DNA of 64,000 nucleotides. Origin: Tsuneonella flava (GTDB lineage: Bacteria; Pseudomonadota; Alphaproteobacteria; Sphingomonadales; Sphingomonadaceae). Shown in pieces: positions 54,578-63,137 of the stretch. The stretch is taken from contig NZ_PHSO01000005.1 of the NCBI RefSeq assembly GCF_002870965.1, forward strand, positions 310,001-374,000. Reading direction: 5' to 3'. The notes beneath the pieces were generated by a model. The model was not told where the DNA came from, did not search any database, and worked only from the letters and a program-made list of their open reading frames with translations. A program made the translations under genes and the position numbers. Numbering within the stretch: the first letter of the stretch is position 1; each line of letters starts with the position of its first letter.

Positions 54578-56449
54578 TTATCCCGCCTCGGTCGTTTCGA
54601 GCTGTTCGCCCAGATCGAGCCATGCCGCTTCGGCTGCGGCCAGCTTGTCCGCCACTTTGGCGCGTTGCACCAGCAGGTCGCTCATCGCCATGTCCGCCAG
54701 ATGGCGGGCGGCGTTGGCCGGTTCGTACATCGCGCGGTCGATCTCGGTGCATTCGGCCTGCAGCTTTGCCATCGCCTTTTCCGCCTTCGCCAGTTCGGAG
54801 CGCAGGAAACGGGCCTGCGCGCGGGATTTGGCGCTGTTGGCATTGGCGGCCTTCGCCGGTTTGGCGGCGGTGTCGCTTTTCGGCTGGTTCCGGCCCAGCA
54901 CGAAGTCGATATAGTCTTCCATACTGCCATCGTATGGCTTCGCCGTGCCGCCATCGACCAGCACCAGCCGGTCGGCCGTCAGTTCCACCATATGCCGGTC
55001 GTGGCTGATCAGGATCACGGCCCCGGCATAGGCATTGAGCGCCTGAATCAGCGCCTCGCGCGCGTCGACATCAAGGTGGTTGGTCGGTTCGTCCAGAATC
55101 AGCAGGTGCGGCGCATCGCGGGTAATCAGCGCCAGCGCCAGCCGCGCGCGTTCGCCGCCCGACAGCGTTTCGACCAGCGCGGTCGCCCGGTTGCCGGAAA
55201 AGCCGAACCGGCCCAGCTGGCCACGCACGGCGGCAGGTGGCTTGCCATCCATCGCCCGCGTCATCAGCTCCAGCGGAGTGGAATCGCTCGACAGTTCTTC
55301 CACCTGATACTGCGTGAAATAGCCGACCTTGAGCTTGCCAGAGGCGTTCATCGCCCCTTCCTGCGGAGCCAGTTGCCCGGCGATCAGGCGAGCGAGCGTG
55401 GTCTTGCCGTTGCCGTTGCGGCCGAGCAGCGCGATCCGGTCGTCCGCATCGATCCGCAGGCCCAGCCGCCGCAGCACCGGCTTGTCTGCCGCATAGCCCA
55501 CTGCTGCGCTGTCGAGAGTGATCATCGGCGACCGCAGTTCTTCGGGCGATGGGAAATCGAAGCTGAGCGACGGGTCTTCCATCAGCGCGGCAATCGGTTG
55601 CATCCGGGCCAGCATCTTGGCCCGCGACTGCGCCTGTTTGGCGGTGGAGGCGCGGGCGCTGTTGCGGGCGACGTAATCGGCCAGCCGGGCGCGCTGGGCA
55701 TCCTGATTGGCCTTGGCCGCGGCCAGTTGCGCGGCGCGTTCGGCGCGCTGTTTCTCGAACGCGTCGTACCCGCCGCTATACAGCGTCAGTTGCCCGCCCT
55801 GCAGGTGCAGGATGTGATCGACCACTTTGTTCAGCAGATCGCGTTCGTGGCTGATCACCAGCAATGTCGCCGGATAGGATTTGAGGAAATTCTCCAGCCA
55901 CAGTGTCGCTTCCAGATCGAGGTGGTTCGACGGTTCGTCCAGCAGCAGCACGTCGGGCTGCGAAAACAGCAGCGCGCCCAGTGCGACGCGCATTTTCCAC
56001 CCGCCTGAAAAGCTGTCGAGCGGCTGGCGCTGCATCGTTTCGTCGAAACCCAGCCCGCTGAGGATCTTGGCCGCGCGCGCCGGGGCGCTGTAGGCGTCGA
56101 TGGCCAGCAGCCGTTCATGCACATCGCCCAGCCGGTGCGGATCGGTGCAGGTTTCCGCTTCCTCCAGCAAAGCGGCGCGTTCGGTATCGGCGGTCAGCAC
56201 GACCTGTTCCGGGGTGGTATCGCCGCTCGGCGCTTCCTGCGCGATATAGCCGAGGCGGGCCTTGCTCGGCTTGCCGATTGTGCCGTCGTCGGGCTCGATC
56301 TCTCCGATCAGGGCCTTCATCAGCGTGGACTTGCCCGCGCCGTTGCGGCCGATCAGGCCGACGCGCGCGCCATGCGGGATCGCCGCACTGGCGCGTTCGA
56401 GGATAGGCCGGCCACCAAGCCGGACGGTAAGGCCGTCGATCGTTAGCAT
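54578..56449 (-). CDS. ABC-F family ATPase (Uup/YheS-like)
   Basis: The protein has 623 residues, with two ABC domains in tandem and no membrane segments. Walker A motifs are GRNGAGKST and GRNGNGKTT, signatures are FSGGWKMR and LSGGERARL, and Walker B plus D-loop are DEPSNHLD and DEPTNHLD. The interdomain linker is basic and helical, as in ABC-F proteins that act on the ribosome, and a C-terminal Lys/Ala-rich coiled coil (about 540-615) follows as in Uup/YheS. The start at 56449 is the family N-terminus (MLTIDGLTVRLG); the frame is open upstream to 56500. It probably assists translation. Confidence 0.92.
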   Translation of the reverse strand: MLTIDGLTVRLGGRPILERASAAIPHGARVGLIGRNGAGKSTLMKALIGEIEPDDGTIGKPSKARLGYIAQEAPSGDTTPEQVVLTADTERAALLEEAETCTDPHRLGDVHERLLAIDAYSAPARAAKILSGLGFDETMQRQPLDSFSGGWKMRVALGALLFSQPDVLLLDEPSNHLDLEATLWLENFLKSYPATLLVISHERDLLNKVVDHILHLQGGQLTLYSGGYDAFEKQRAERAAQLAAAKANQDAQRARLADYVARNSARASTAKQAQSRAKMLARMQPIAALMEDPSLSFDFPSPEELRSPMITLDSAAVGYAADKPVLRRLGLRIDADDRIALLGRNGNGKTTLARLIAGQLAPQEGAMNASGKLKVGYFTQYQVEELSSDSTPLELMTRAMDGKPPAAVRGQLGRFGFSGNRATALVETLSGGERARLALALITRDAPHLLILDEPTNHLDVDAREALIQALNAYAGAVILISHDRHMVELTADRLVLVDGGTAKPYDGSMEDYIDFVLGRNQPKSDTAAKPAKAANANSAKSRAQARFLRSELAKAEKAMAKLQAECTEIDRAMYEPANAARHLADMAMSDLLVQRAKVADKLAAAEAAWLDLGEQLETTEAG

Positions 56450-56528
56450 GGCGCGGCCCATAGCAGCAGTATGCGTCAGGCCCAATGGGGTGCTTTGCAT
56501 CTCCCGCCAACGCGCCTACCGACAGCGG

Positions 56529-56795
56529 ATGGATATGAACGATCTGATGCTGCGCTATTTCGGCACCCTCGATCTGAGCGCGGTCGCGCCCGCTGCCCTG
56601 CCTGCCGGGATCGACCGGATGCAGGTCGATTTCGGGCTGGAGAAAGATCGCGGCAAACGGTTCGCGTTGTGGAGCCTGCTCCACCTGTTCGACGCCGCGC
56701 CCGATCTGGATGTGGCGTTCAAGGACGAGGCCGACCGCGAGGCGGCGCGCAACCTGATGGATATGATGGCCGCGCAAATGCCGGACAGCGAATGA
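56529..56795 (+). CDS. Conserved small protein of unknown function, 88 aa, coupled to the ribosomal oxygenase
   Basis: The protein starts MDMNDLMLRYFGT and has a soluble alpha/beta composition with no signal or membrane segment. It contains an internal KRFALWSLLHLFDAAPDLD segment and a helix at the end (AARNLMDMMAAQM). Its stop overlaps the start of the JmjC gene by four bases (ATGA). I do not recognise the family; the tight coupling suggests that it works with, or regulates, the oxygenase. Confidence 0.7.
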   Translation: MDMNDLMLRYFGTLDLSAVAPAALPAGIDRMQVDFGLEKDRGKRFALWSLLHLFDAAPDLDVAFKDEADREAARNLMDMMAAQMPDSE

Positions 56796-57955
56796 TGCAC
56801 GCCACGCTTTCAACGCTGGCCCGATTGCCCGGTTTCGATGTCGATACTTTCGTGCGCGATCACTGGCAGCGCAAACCGCTGCTGATTCGCAACCCGTGGG
56901 GCCAGTGGAACAATCCGCTGGAGCCGGACGAGCTGGCCGGCCTGGCATGCGAACCGCAAGTCGAATCGCGCCTCATCACGCTCGAATCGCAAGACTGGAA
57001 CCTCGAAAACGGGCCGCTGCCCGAAGATCGGTTTTCCAGACTGGGCCGCGCCCCGTGGACTTTGCTGGTGCAGGCGGTCGATCATTACGTGCCCGAAGTG
57101 GCCGCGCTGGTCGAACCGTTCCGCTTCATCCCCAACTGGCGGATCGATGACGTGATGGTCAGCTATGCCGTGGCGGGCGGCGGGGTCGGCGCGCATTTCG
57201 ATCAGTACGATGTGTTTCTGATTCAGGGCCTCGGCACGCGCCGCTGGCAACTGGGCGAACTGTGCGATGGCGACACCCCGTTGCTGGCGCATGACGGTTT
57301 GCGCCTGCTGGCCGAATTCGAACCGGTGGAAGACTGGGTGCTGGAACCGGGCGATATTCTCTATGTCCCCCCGCGCGTGGCGCACAAGGGCGTGGCATTG
57401 AGCGACGATTGCATGACGTATTCGGTCGGCTTTCGCGCTCCGTCGCGCTGCGAACTGATCGCGGGCTGGTCCGACAATATGCTGGACGAGATCGACGAAG
57501 ACCGCCGCTATACCGACGCCACGCTCGATCCGGCGGCCAATCCGGGGGAAATCCCGGCAGAGGCACTGGCCCGGCTGCATGCTCTGGCGACCGAAGGGCT
57601 GCACGACAGCGCCGGGTTCGCTCGCTGGTTCGGCGGCTATGCCACTGCGCCCAAAAACCCGGAGATCGACTGGCGACCGGAAGAACCCTTTGCCGATGGG
57701 GAGGTGGCCGATGCGCTGGCGCAGGGCGCCGCGCTGATCCGCAACCCCGCCAGCCGGTTTGCCTTTGTGCGGGAAGCCGATGGTGTGACGCTGTTCGTCG
57801 ATGGAGAGGTATATCCGTGTGCGAGGCCGACAGCGCGCTTTGCCGAAACGCTGTGCGCCGCGCCAACGGTGCAGGCCGACGCGGTGGACAGCGCGGCGCA
57901 CGATCTGATCCGCGACCTGCTCAACACAGGCGCACTCGCCTTCGAAGAAACCTGA
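56792..57955 (+). CDS. JmjC/cupin ribosomal protein hydroxylase (RoxA/YcfD-like)
   Basis: The protein has 387 residues. The double-stranded beta-helix Fe(II) site is H135, D137 (GAHFDQYD) and H198 (PPRVAHKG), with N-terminal WQRKPLLIRN typical of the 50S protein hydroxylase YcfD/RoxA, which modifies an arginine of ribosomal protein L16 using 2-oxoglutarate and oxygen. The C-terminal winged-helix-like region (about 300-387) matches the dimerisation and substrate domain. It is coupled to the 88-residue protein upstream and followed by a hairpin. Confidence 0.88.
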   Translation: MMHATLSTLARLPGFDVDTFVRDHWQRKPLLIRNPWGQWNNPLEPDELAGLACEPQVESRLITLESQDWNLENGPLPEDRFSRLGRAPWTLLVQAVDHYVPEVAALVEPFRFIPNWRIDDVMVSYAVAGGGVGAHFDQYDVFLIQGLGTRRWQLGELCDGDTPLLAHDGLRLLAEFEPVEDWVLEPGDILYVPPRVAHKGVALSDDCMTYSVGFRAPSRCELIAGWSDNMLDEIDEDRRYTDATLDPAANPGEIPAEALARLHALATEGLHDSAGFARWFGGYATAPKNPEIDWRPEEPFADGEVADALAQGAALIRNPASRFAFVREADGVTLFVDGEVYPCARPTARFAETLCAAPTVQADAVDSAAHDLIRDLLNTGALAFEET

Positions 57956-57981
57956 ATCCTCCCCCCCAGAGGAGGAGGATT
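57955..57981. terminator. Hairpin between the oxygenase and pseudouridine synthase genes
   Basis: AATCCTCC (57955-57962) pairs with GGAGGATT (57974-57981) in the 31-bp gap between convergent genes. The T/A-containing flanks are short, so it is a modest terminator candidate for both. Confidence 0.45.
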
Positions 57982-57986
57982 GAGGT

Positions 57987-58538
57987 TCAACTCAGATCAC
58001 GCTCCACCCATTCGCCCGGTGCAATTCCGTCGAGCGTCCATTCGCCGACCGACCAGCGCACCAGTCGCAGCGTCGGGTGCCCCACGGCGGCGGTCATCCG
58101 GCGCACCTGCCGGTTGCGGCCTTCGCGGATGGTCAGGCGCAGCCAGGTGTCGGGCACGGTCTTGCGGACGCGGATCGGCGGATCGCGCGGCCACAGGTCG
58201 GGCGCGGCGATCCGTTCGGCCTCGGCAGGGCGGGTCGGCCCGTCTTTCAGCGTGACTCCGCGGCGTAGTGCAGCCAGCGCGGCATCGTCCGGCTCCCCCT
58301 CCACCTGCACCAGATAGGTCTTGGGCAATTTGAAGCGCGGATCGGCGATGCGCGCCTGCCAGCGGCCATCGTCGCACAGCAGCAGCAACCCTTCGCTATC
58401 GCGGTCGAGCCGCCCGGCGGGATAGACACCGGGCACAGCGACGAAATCCGACAGCGTGCACCGCTTCGTCTCGCTGCCCCGGTCGGTGAACTGCGAGAGA
58501 ACGTCGTATGGTTTGTTGAACAGGATCAGGCGGGCCAT
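57987..58538 (-). CDS. rRNA pseudouridine synthase, RsuA/RluE type
   Basis: The protein has 183 residues. The catalytic Asp is D45 in [12 protein letters not shown], preceded by [12 protein letters not shown] and followed by KTYLVQVEG and [11 protein letters not shown]. There is no S4 domain, and the length fits RluE (23S rRNA U2457) rather than RsuA. It ends 17 bp from the RluE-type gap hairpin and is on the strand opposite to the oxygenase gene. The exact rRNA target is inferred from length only. Confidence 0.88.
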   Translation of the reverse strand: MARLILFNKPYDVLSQFTDRGSETKRCTLSDFVAVPGVYPAGRLDRDSEGLLLLCDDGRWQARIADPRFKLPKTYLVQVEGEPDDAALAALRRGVTLKDGPTRPAEAERIAAPDLWPRDPPIRVRKTVPDTWLRLTIREGRNRQVRRMTAAVGHPTLRLVRWSVGEWTLDGIAPGEWVERDLS

Positions 58539-58559
58539 CCGCGCCCTATAGCCTGCGTC

Positions 58560-59300
58560 CTATAGCCAGCGCCATATCCCCGCCGGAACCCCCGCTCCGG
58601 GCATATGCGCGAACGTCAGCACCAGCCACAGCACCAGCGCGCCAGCCCACAGCAGCCATCCGGCGGAAAACAGCTTGTGCCAGCGCGGCCAGAACGATGT
58701 GCGCGATTGCCAGCTTGCCCAGCCATTGCCCAGCAGGCGGCGTTTCTTGCGATCCTGCATATGCGCGCCGACCAGCGCGAGGAAGGTGATCGCCCCGGCC
58801 ACGATCAGCGTGCGGATATCGAACCACAGCACGATATGCGCGACCCCCCACAATGCGAAGCCCCACATCATCGGGTGGCGCGTCACCGCGAATACCCCGG
58901 TGGGCGCGCGGTTGATGGCAGCCTGTGTTCTGGGATTGGGCAGCGCGGGATTTTTCGACAAAGAGCCGAGGAACAGCACCAGCGCGGGCACGGTCAGCAC
59001 GCTGGCCACGGCCCAGCCCATGTCGCCGCTGCCCGGCAGATCGGCGGCAGGCGCGGCGCGGAAGGCCACCACCATCCAGCCCAGCGTTGCGAAGGCGACC
59101 AGCGAATAAATGCCCAGAAACGCCGGTTCGCCCACTCGCCGCACGATTGGCGCGCGCAGCGGGTGCGACAGAGCGAAATGCGTGCCGACAAAGGCAATCG
59201 CGGCGAACAGCAGTTGAGTAAGAGCGGGGCTCAACAGCCGTGCCCCGTTGCGGATAGGAAGCGCCGTGGCTGCCGAAATGGGCAGCGGATCGATTGCCAC
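58560..59300 (-). CDS. NnrU family membrane protein
   Basis: The protein has 246 residues with about six hydrophobic helices. The NnrU/PF07298 motif is visible: FALSHPLRAPIV, TRHPMMWGFALWGVAHI, and the C-terminal DRKKRRLLGNGW. Members lie in nitrogen-oxide or carotenoid/isoprenoid-modifying neighbourhoods (NnrU in denitrifiers, related 15-cis-zeta-carotene isomerase Z-ISO). No denitrification genes are in the window, so the role is open. The GTG start at 59300 could be replaced by a later one. Confidence 0.85.
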   Translation of the reverse strand: MAIDPLPISAATALPIRNGARLLSPALTQLLFAAIAFVGTHFALSHPLRAPIVRRVGEPAFLGIYSLVAFATLGWMVVAFRAAPAADLPGSGDMGWAVASVLTVPALVLFLGSLSKNPALPNPRTQAAINRAPTGVFAVTRHPMMWGFALWGVAHIVLWFDIRTLIVAGAITFLALVGAHMQDRKKRRLLGNGWASWQSRTSFWPRWHKLFSAGWLLWAGALVLWLVLTFAHMPGAGVPAGIWRWL

Positions 59301-59536
59301 CGTTGCATCGCGTCTCCTCCTGTGTCCCGGTACGGGCCTGTCATGCGCGACCGATGCGCCATTCGGATAATGGCGTGGCGGCAGCGAAGCAGGCCTTTAT
59401 TTGCAAGCCGTTATGGCTTGATGTCAATCGGACCGAACGTAGTGAAGGCGCAGTTCACCGTAATAATCGTCGCACCGGGCGCGATTGCGCTGTTGCAAGG
59501 AGGGGAGGGCCTTAAGCCACCCCCTCCGCGCCCCCT

Positions 59537-59624
59537 CATCATTGCGAGGAGCCGTCAGGCGACGTGGCAACCCATGGCCCGCCGTCAGCCCCCATCGCAA
59601 CCGCTTCTTTGGGCGGCCGTCAGG
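59537..59624 (+). repeat. Intergenic repeat family A, right end truncated
   Basis: The copy starts CATCATTGCGAGGAGCCGTC and follows the family to CCGTCAGG at 59624. The terminal segment that should follow (GATGGATTGC to the end) is replaced by unrelated sequence containing TCACACGAAGACGCAAAG, itself resembling a dispersed repeat of many genomes. Confidence 0.75.
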
Positions 59625-59729
59625 TGAAAGCTTGTCACACGAAGACGCAAAGACACGGAGTGGATTTGGTTCGTAGGTAGGGGGGTACCCTGCCGATGGT
59701 TGACCAATACCATCGCGCGTATCCCCCCT

Positions 59730-59848
59730 CGTCATTGCGAGGAACCGCAGGCGACGTGGCAATGCATGGCTCGCCGTCGCCCCCACCACAACCGCCGCGA
59801 TGGCAGAGACGTCAGGCCATGAGTTGCTTCACTCCGTCCGCAATGACG
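59730..59848 (+). repeat. Intergenic repeat family A, full copy
   Basis: A 119-bp element begins CGTCATTGCGAGGAACCGC and ends GTCCGCAATGACG. It closes the 581-bp gene-free stretch 59301-59881; apart from the truncated copy at 59537 nothing else is recognisable there. Confidence 0.88.
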
Positions 59849-59881
59849 AAGCGAGATGCGGAGGATAACCGACCCTCCCGG

Positions 59882-60379
59882 CTACTCCGCGCCGCTGCCG
59901 ATGCCGACCAGTTTCACGGTGAACAGCAATGTCGCTCCGCCCGGCACCGGACCTTTGCCCTTCGGACCATAGGCGAGGTCCGACGGGGACGCGATTTCGA
60001 TCGTGTCGCCCACGCCCATCTGGGGGATCGCCCGCTGCCACGCGGGCACCAGCTTGCCGAGTGGGAACGTCGCGGGCGGGCCGCCGTCCGACGTGTCGAT
60101 CACGGTCCCGTCGCTCAGCTTCGCGGTATATTCGACAGAGACCACGTCCTCCACCGTCGGGTGTTTGCCCGAACCGTCGCCTGCCACGCGCTTCCACAGC
60201 AGGCCGCCGGGCAGCGATTGCCAGCCCGGTTGCGCTGCGCGTTCGGCTAGTGCGAGCTGCTGTTTGTTGAGCCACGCCGGATCTTGCGTCTGCGCGGGTT
60301 CCGCCGCGCGCAACGCGACATAGCCGAGGCAGGCGAGGATCGCTGCGCCCACTGCCATCAAAGCGGTCTTGTCGATCAT
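59882..60379 (-). CDS. FKBP-type peptidyl-prolyl isomerase, exported or membrane-anchored
   Basis: The protein has 165 residues. An N-terminal hydrophobic segment (about 7-24, LMAVGAAILACLGYVAL) acts as an uncleaved anchor or signal. The FKBP domain (about 75-160) has VEYTAKLSDGTVIDTS, the PLGKLVPAWQRAIPQM segment, LAYGPKGKGPVPGGATLLFTVKL. The family catalyses cis-trans isomerisation of X-Pro bonds during periplasmic folding. It ends 7 bp from the amidohydrolase stop region and runs on the same strand, so it is probably the last gene of the operon. Confidence 0.9.
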   Translation of the reverse strand: MIDKTALMAVGAAILACLGYVALRAAEPAQTQDPAWLNKQQLALAERAAQPGWQSLPGGLLWKRVAGDGSGKHPTVEDVVSVEYTAKLSDGTVIDTSDGGPPATFPLGKLVPAWQRAIPQMGVGDTIEIASPSDLAYGPKGKGPVPGGATLLFTVKLVGIGSGAE

Positions 60380-60386
60380 CGCCTGC

Positions 60387-61691
60387 TTACCACTCGTATG
60401 CTTTGGGAAGCTGGCTGGTATCGAGATCGCGGTAGCGTTCGCGCAGCTTCGTCTGATGGTTGTCGGTCGGCTGTTCGACCCCGTCGATAAACACCTTCAC
60501 CGGGGCAGACGACAGTTCCAGCGGATCGCCATCCCATAGCACTACGTCGCCCACCGCGCCGGGTTTGAGCACGCCTGCCTTGCCGCCGAACCCGGCGATT
60601 TCCGCCGGGACAGAGCTAATCGTCGCCAGCGCCTGCCCCCAGGTGAGGCCCGTAGCGCCGGGCAGTTTGTTTAGCGCGACGAGGTTGCCGGCAAACTGTT
60701 TCGAATTGCGCGCCTGATCGCCGGTGCCGCCGGTCAGGCCGCCGACAGCGACCTTTACCCCGGCCTTCACCATCCGGCCCACGTTGCTCTGCGTCGCGGC
60801 GAGATCTTCGAAGCTGGTCGGCAGATCGTCGAGCGCGTGGGCGATCACCGGCACTTTCGCAGCGGCGAGTTCATTGGCGACCATCCACCCCTCGCTCGCG
60901 CCGACGATCACGAGGTCGAGCTTAGGGAATTCGTTTCGCAGCGCGAGCACGGAGCGGATATCCGCCGCCCGCTCCACCGCGACATAGAGCGGTTGCTCCC
61001 CCTTCACCACCGGCACCAGCGCCAGCGCATCGGGGCGGTTGAGCAGCACGTCGCCCGGCCGGTCGGCCTTGCCCACGGCGTTCTGCGCTTCCTGCAATGC
61101 GTTGCGGAAGGCGGCCTGCGCGGCAAGCCGTGTGCCACCGGCGATCCGCCCGCCGGATTCGCCCAGCGTCACTACCTGAAACGCGCGCGGGCGCATCACC
61201 ATGTTCGGGTCCGCGCCGAGATCGACCACAGCGCCTTGCCCGCCGAAAATCGCGGACGAGGGGCCGACGAACACGCTGGCCCGCGTGATCCCGCCACCGC
61301 GCGTGACCGACACGTGCTGCGACGCGGGGTTGAGCGCGGTCGTCACATCGAGCGCGGCGCTGAACGGCGAACGGCCGCCCGAACTGTCGTTGCTTTCGCG
61401 CACGCCATCGACATCGTAGAGGCCGAGCTGAGTCATCGCGGCGAACAGGCCGGGGGTGACCCATTTGCCGGTGCCATCGATCACTGCCATCCCGGCAGGC
61501 GCGGCCACGCCCGGCCCGGCGGCGACGATCTTGCCGTTCTGCACCACGACGGTGGCGTTTTCGACCGGTTCGCTGCCATCGCCCACCGCCAGCGTGGCGT
61601 TGGTGATCGCGACGTTCTGTGCCGCGAGCGGAGCGGAGAGGGCCGCTGCCGTAGCGGCAAGGGCGAAGCCTGTTACGCGGCGCAGGTTCAT
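60387..61691 (-). CDS. Amidohydrolase-family protein lacking the metal-binding His-x-His
   Basis: The protein has 434 residues with a signal peptide (about 1-24, ending LAAQN). The fold is that of imidazolonepropionase-like amidohydrolases: N-terminal GDGSEPVENATVVVQNGKI, GTGKWVTPGL and C-terminal KAGVLKPGAVGDVVLWDGDPL. Where its neighbour has IDIHSH, this protein has FAAMTQ (M86 and Q88 in place of the two His), and the catalytic Asp segment is also not evident. It is therefore probably not an active metal hydrolase. Its ATG overlaps the upstream TGA (ATGA), so it is made together with the intact homologue, perhaps as a partner subunit. Confidence 0.85.
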   Translation of the reverse strand: MNLRRVTGFALAATAAALSAPLAAQNVAITNATLAVGDGSEPVENATVVVQNGKIVAAGPGVAAPAGMAVIDGTGKWVTPGLFAAMTQLGLYDVDGVRESNDSSGGRSPFSAALDVTTALNPASQHVSVTRGGGITRASVFVGPSSAIFGGQGAVVDLGADPNMVMRPRAFQVVTLGESGGRIAGGTRLAAQAAFRNALQEAQNAVGKADRPGDVLLNRPDALALVPVVKGEQPLYVAVERAADIRSVLALRNEFPKLDLVIVGASEGWMVANELAAAKVPVIAHALDDLPTSFEDLAATQSNVGRMVKAGVKVAVGGLTGGTGDQARNSKQFAGNLVALNKLPGATGLTWGQALATISSVPAEIAGFGGKAGVLKPGAVGDVVLWDGDPLELSSAPVKVFIDGVEQPTDNHQTKLRERYRDLDTSQLPKAYEW

Positions 61692-63064
61692 TTCACGTCT
61701 CCCATGCCGGGCTGTCCCAGTTCGAAATCGCTGACCGGGCGCATTTTCGGATTGTCGGCATCGAACAGCAACGCGCCGTCGATCCACACTTTCTCTGGCC
61801 GGGAATAGACGCTGAGCGGGTTGCCGTTCCACAGCACCACATCGGCCATCTTGCCGTTTTCGAGGCTGCCGGTCTGGCCATCGATGCCCATCGCCTTTGC
61901 CGCGTTAAGCGTGAGCCAGCGGACCACTTGCGCGTCAGGAATATCGATCCCCATCCGCTTGCCCGCGGCCTGCGCCTTGGCCGCTTCCTGATTGAGCCGC
62001 TGAATGCCGTTCTCATCGTCCGAATGGATCACCACGCAGGCCCCGGCATTCTGCAACAAAGCCGCGTTTTCGGGAATCCCGTCGTAGCTTTCCATCTTGA
62101 AGCCGTACCAGTCGGCCCACACAGCGGAACACACGTCGTTTTCTTTCAGCAGATCGGCGATCTTGTATGCCTCCACCGCGTGGTGGAAGGCGGTCACTTT
62201 ATAGCCCATTTCCTTGGCCATATCGATCACCAGCGCCATTTCGTCGGCGCGATAGCAGTGGTTGTGGACCAGTATCTTGCCGTCGAGCACGCCCTTCAGC
62301 GATTCCTTGGCCAGATTGCGCTTCTTGCCATCATAGCCCTGCGCGTCGATCCATGTCTGGCGATCGACCGCGAAGTTGCCCATCCGGGTGGAGGGCATCC
62401 GCCCTTTGCTGCCATAAACCCGCTTGGGATTTTCGCCGCAGGCCATTTTCAGGCCATAGGGCGCGCCGGGGAACTTCATCCCCTGCACTGTGCGGCTGGG
62501 CACGTTTTTCAGCGTGGCCGAACGCCCGCCGATCAGGTTGGCCGATCCGGGCAACACTTGCAGCGTAGTGACGCCGCCATTGGCCAGCGCGCGGGTGAAG
62601 CCGGGATCCTGCGGCCACACCGAATGTTCCGCCCACACTTCGGGCGTCGTCGGGCTGGTCGCTTCGTTGCCGTCCGAATGGGCGGAAACGCTGGGGCTGG
62701 GGTAATCGCCCAGATGGCTGTGAATATCGATAATGCCGGGGGTCACATATTTGCCGGTGCCGTCGATCACGGTGTAACCGGCGGTGTCCAGCCCGGTGCC
62801 CACTGCCTGCACCTTGCCATCGCGGAATAGCACGACGGCGTTGTCGATTTCCTTGCCCGTGCCATCGAACACCGTCGCCCCGACCAGCGCGGTGGGCGCG
62901 CCGGGATAGGGCTTGTAGGTGGACGGATAGGGTGCATCGCTGCTGGCGGTGGCCTTGGCGGGCGCCGCGCTGGCGCTGCGCGTTTCGCCGCCGTCTGCGG
63001 TGGTGCTGCATGCGGCCAGCGCCAGTGCGCCCGCCGCTGTCATGAACGATCCCGTAAGTTTCAT
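61688..63064 (-). CDS. Amidohydrolase-family lipoprotein with intact metal site
   Basis: The protein has 458 residues. The start at 63064 with GGGGAAAAG upstream gives a lipoprotein signal (LAAC, C19). The metal-binding H115 and H117 lie in GIIDIHSHLG, with later ligands in HNHCYRADEMALV, AFHHAVEA and IHSDDENG. The family covers dipeptidases, imidazolonepropionase and dihydroorotase-like enzymes acting on amide bonds; a cyclic or linear dipeptide substrate is plausible because a POT peptide transporter is just upstream. It is coupled to the degenerate homologue downstream. Confidence 0.87.
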   Translation of the reverse strand: MKLTGSFMTAAGALALAACSTTADGGETRSASAAPAKATASSDAPYPSTYKPYPGAPTALVGATVFDGTGKEIDNAVVLFRDGKVQAVGTGLDTAGYTVIDGTGKYVTPGIIDIHSHLGDYPSPSVSAHSDGNEATSPTTPEVWAEHSVWPQDPGFTRALANGGVTTLQVLPGSANLIGGRSATLKNVPSRTVQGMKFPGAPYGLKMACGENPKRVYGSKGRMPSTRMGNFAVDRQTWIDAQGYDGKKRNLAKESLKGVLDGKILVHNHCYRADEMALVIDMAKEMGYKVTAFHHAVEAYKIADLLKENDVCSAVWADWYGFKMESYDGIPENAALLQNAGACVVIHSDDENGIQRLNQEAAKAQAAGKRMGIDIPDAQVVRWLTLNAAKAMGIDGQTGSLENGKMADVVLWNGNPLSVYSRPEKVWIDGALLFDADNPKMRPVSDFELGQPGMGDVK

Positions 63065-63092
63065 CTTTTCCCCCGAATGGGCCCCGTTATGG

Positions 63093-63122
63093 GAAGGGCG
63101 CGACCGGCTGGCCGCGCCCTTC
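63093..63122. repeat. Perfect 10-bp inverted repeat upstream of the amidohydrolase
   Basis: GAAGGGCGCG (63093-63102) pairs with CGCGCCCTTC (63113-63122), with a 10-base loop. In the direction of the genes (minus) no T run follows, whereas a GTTTT follows on the plus strand. It is an intercistronic hairpin between the transporter and the amidohydrolases that could limit read-through. Confidence 0.5.
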
Positions 63123-63137
63123 GTTTTCAGTCTGCTA

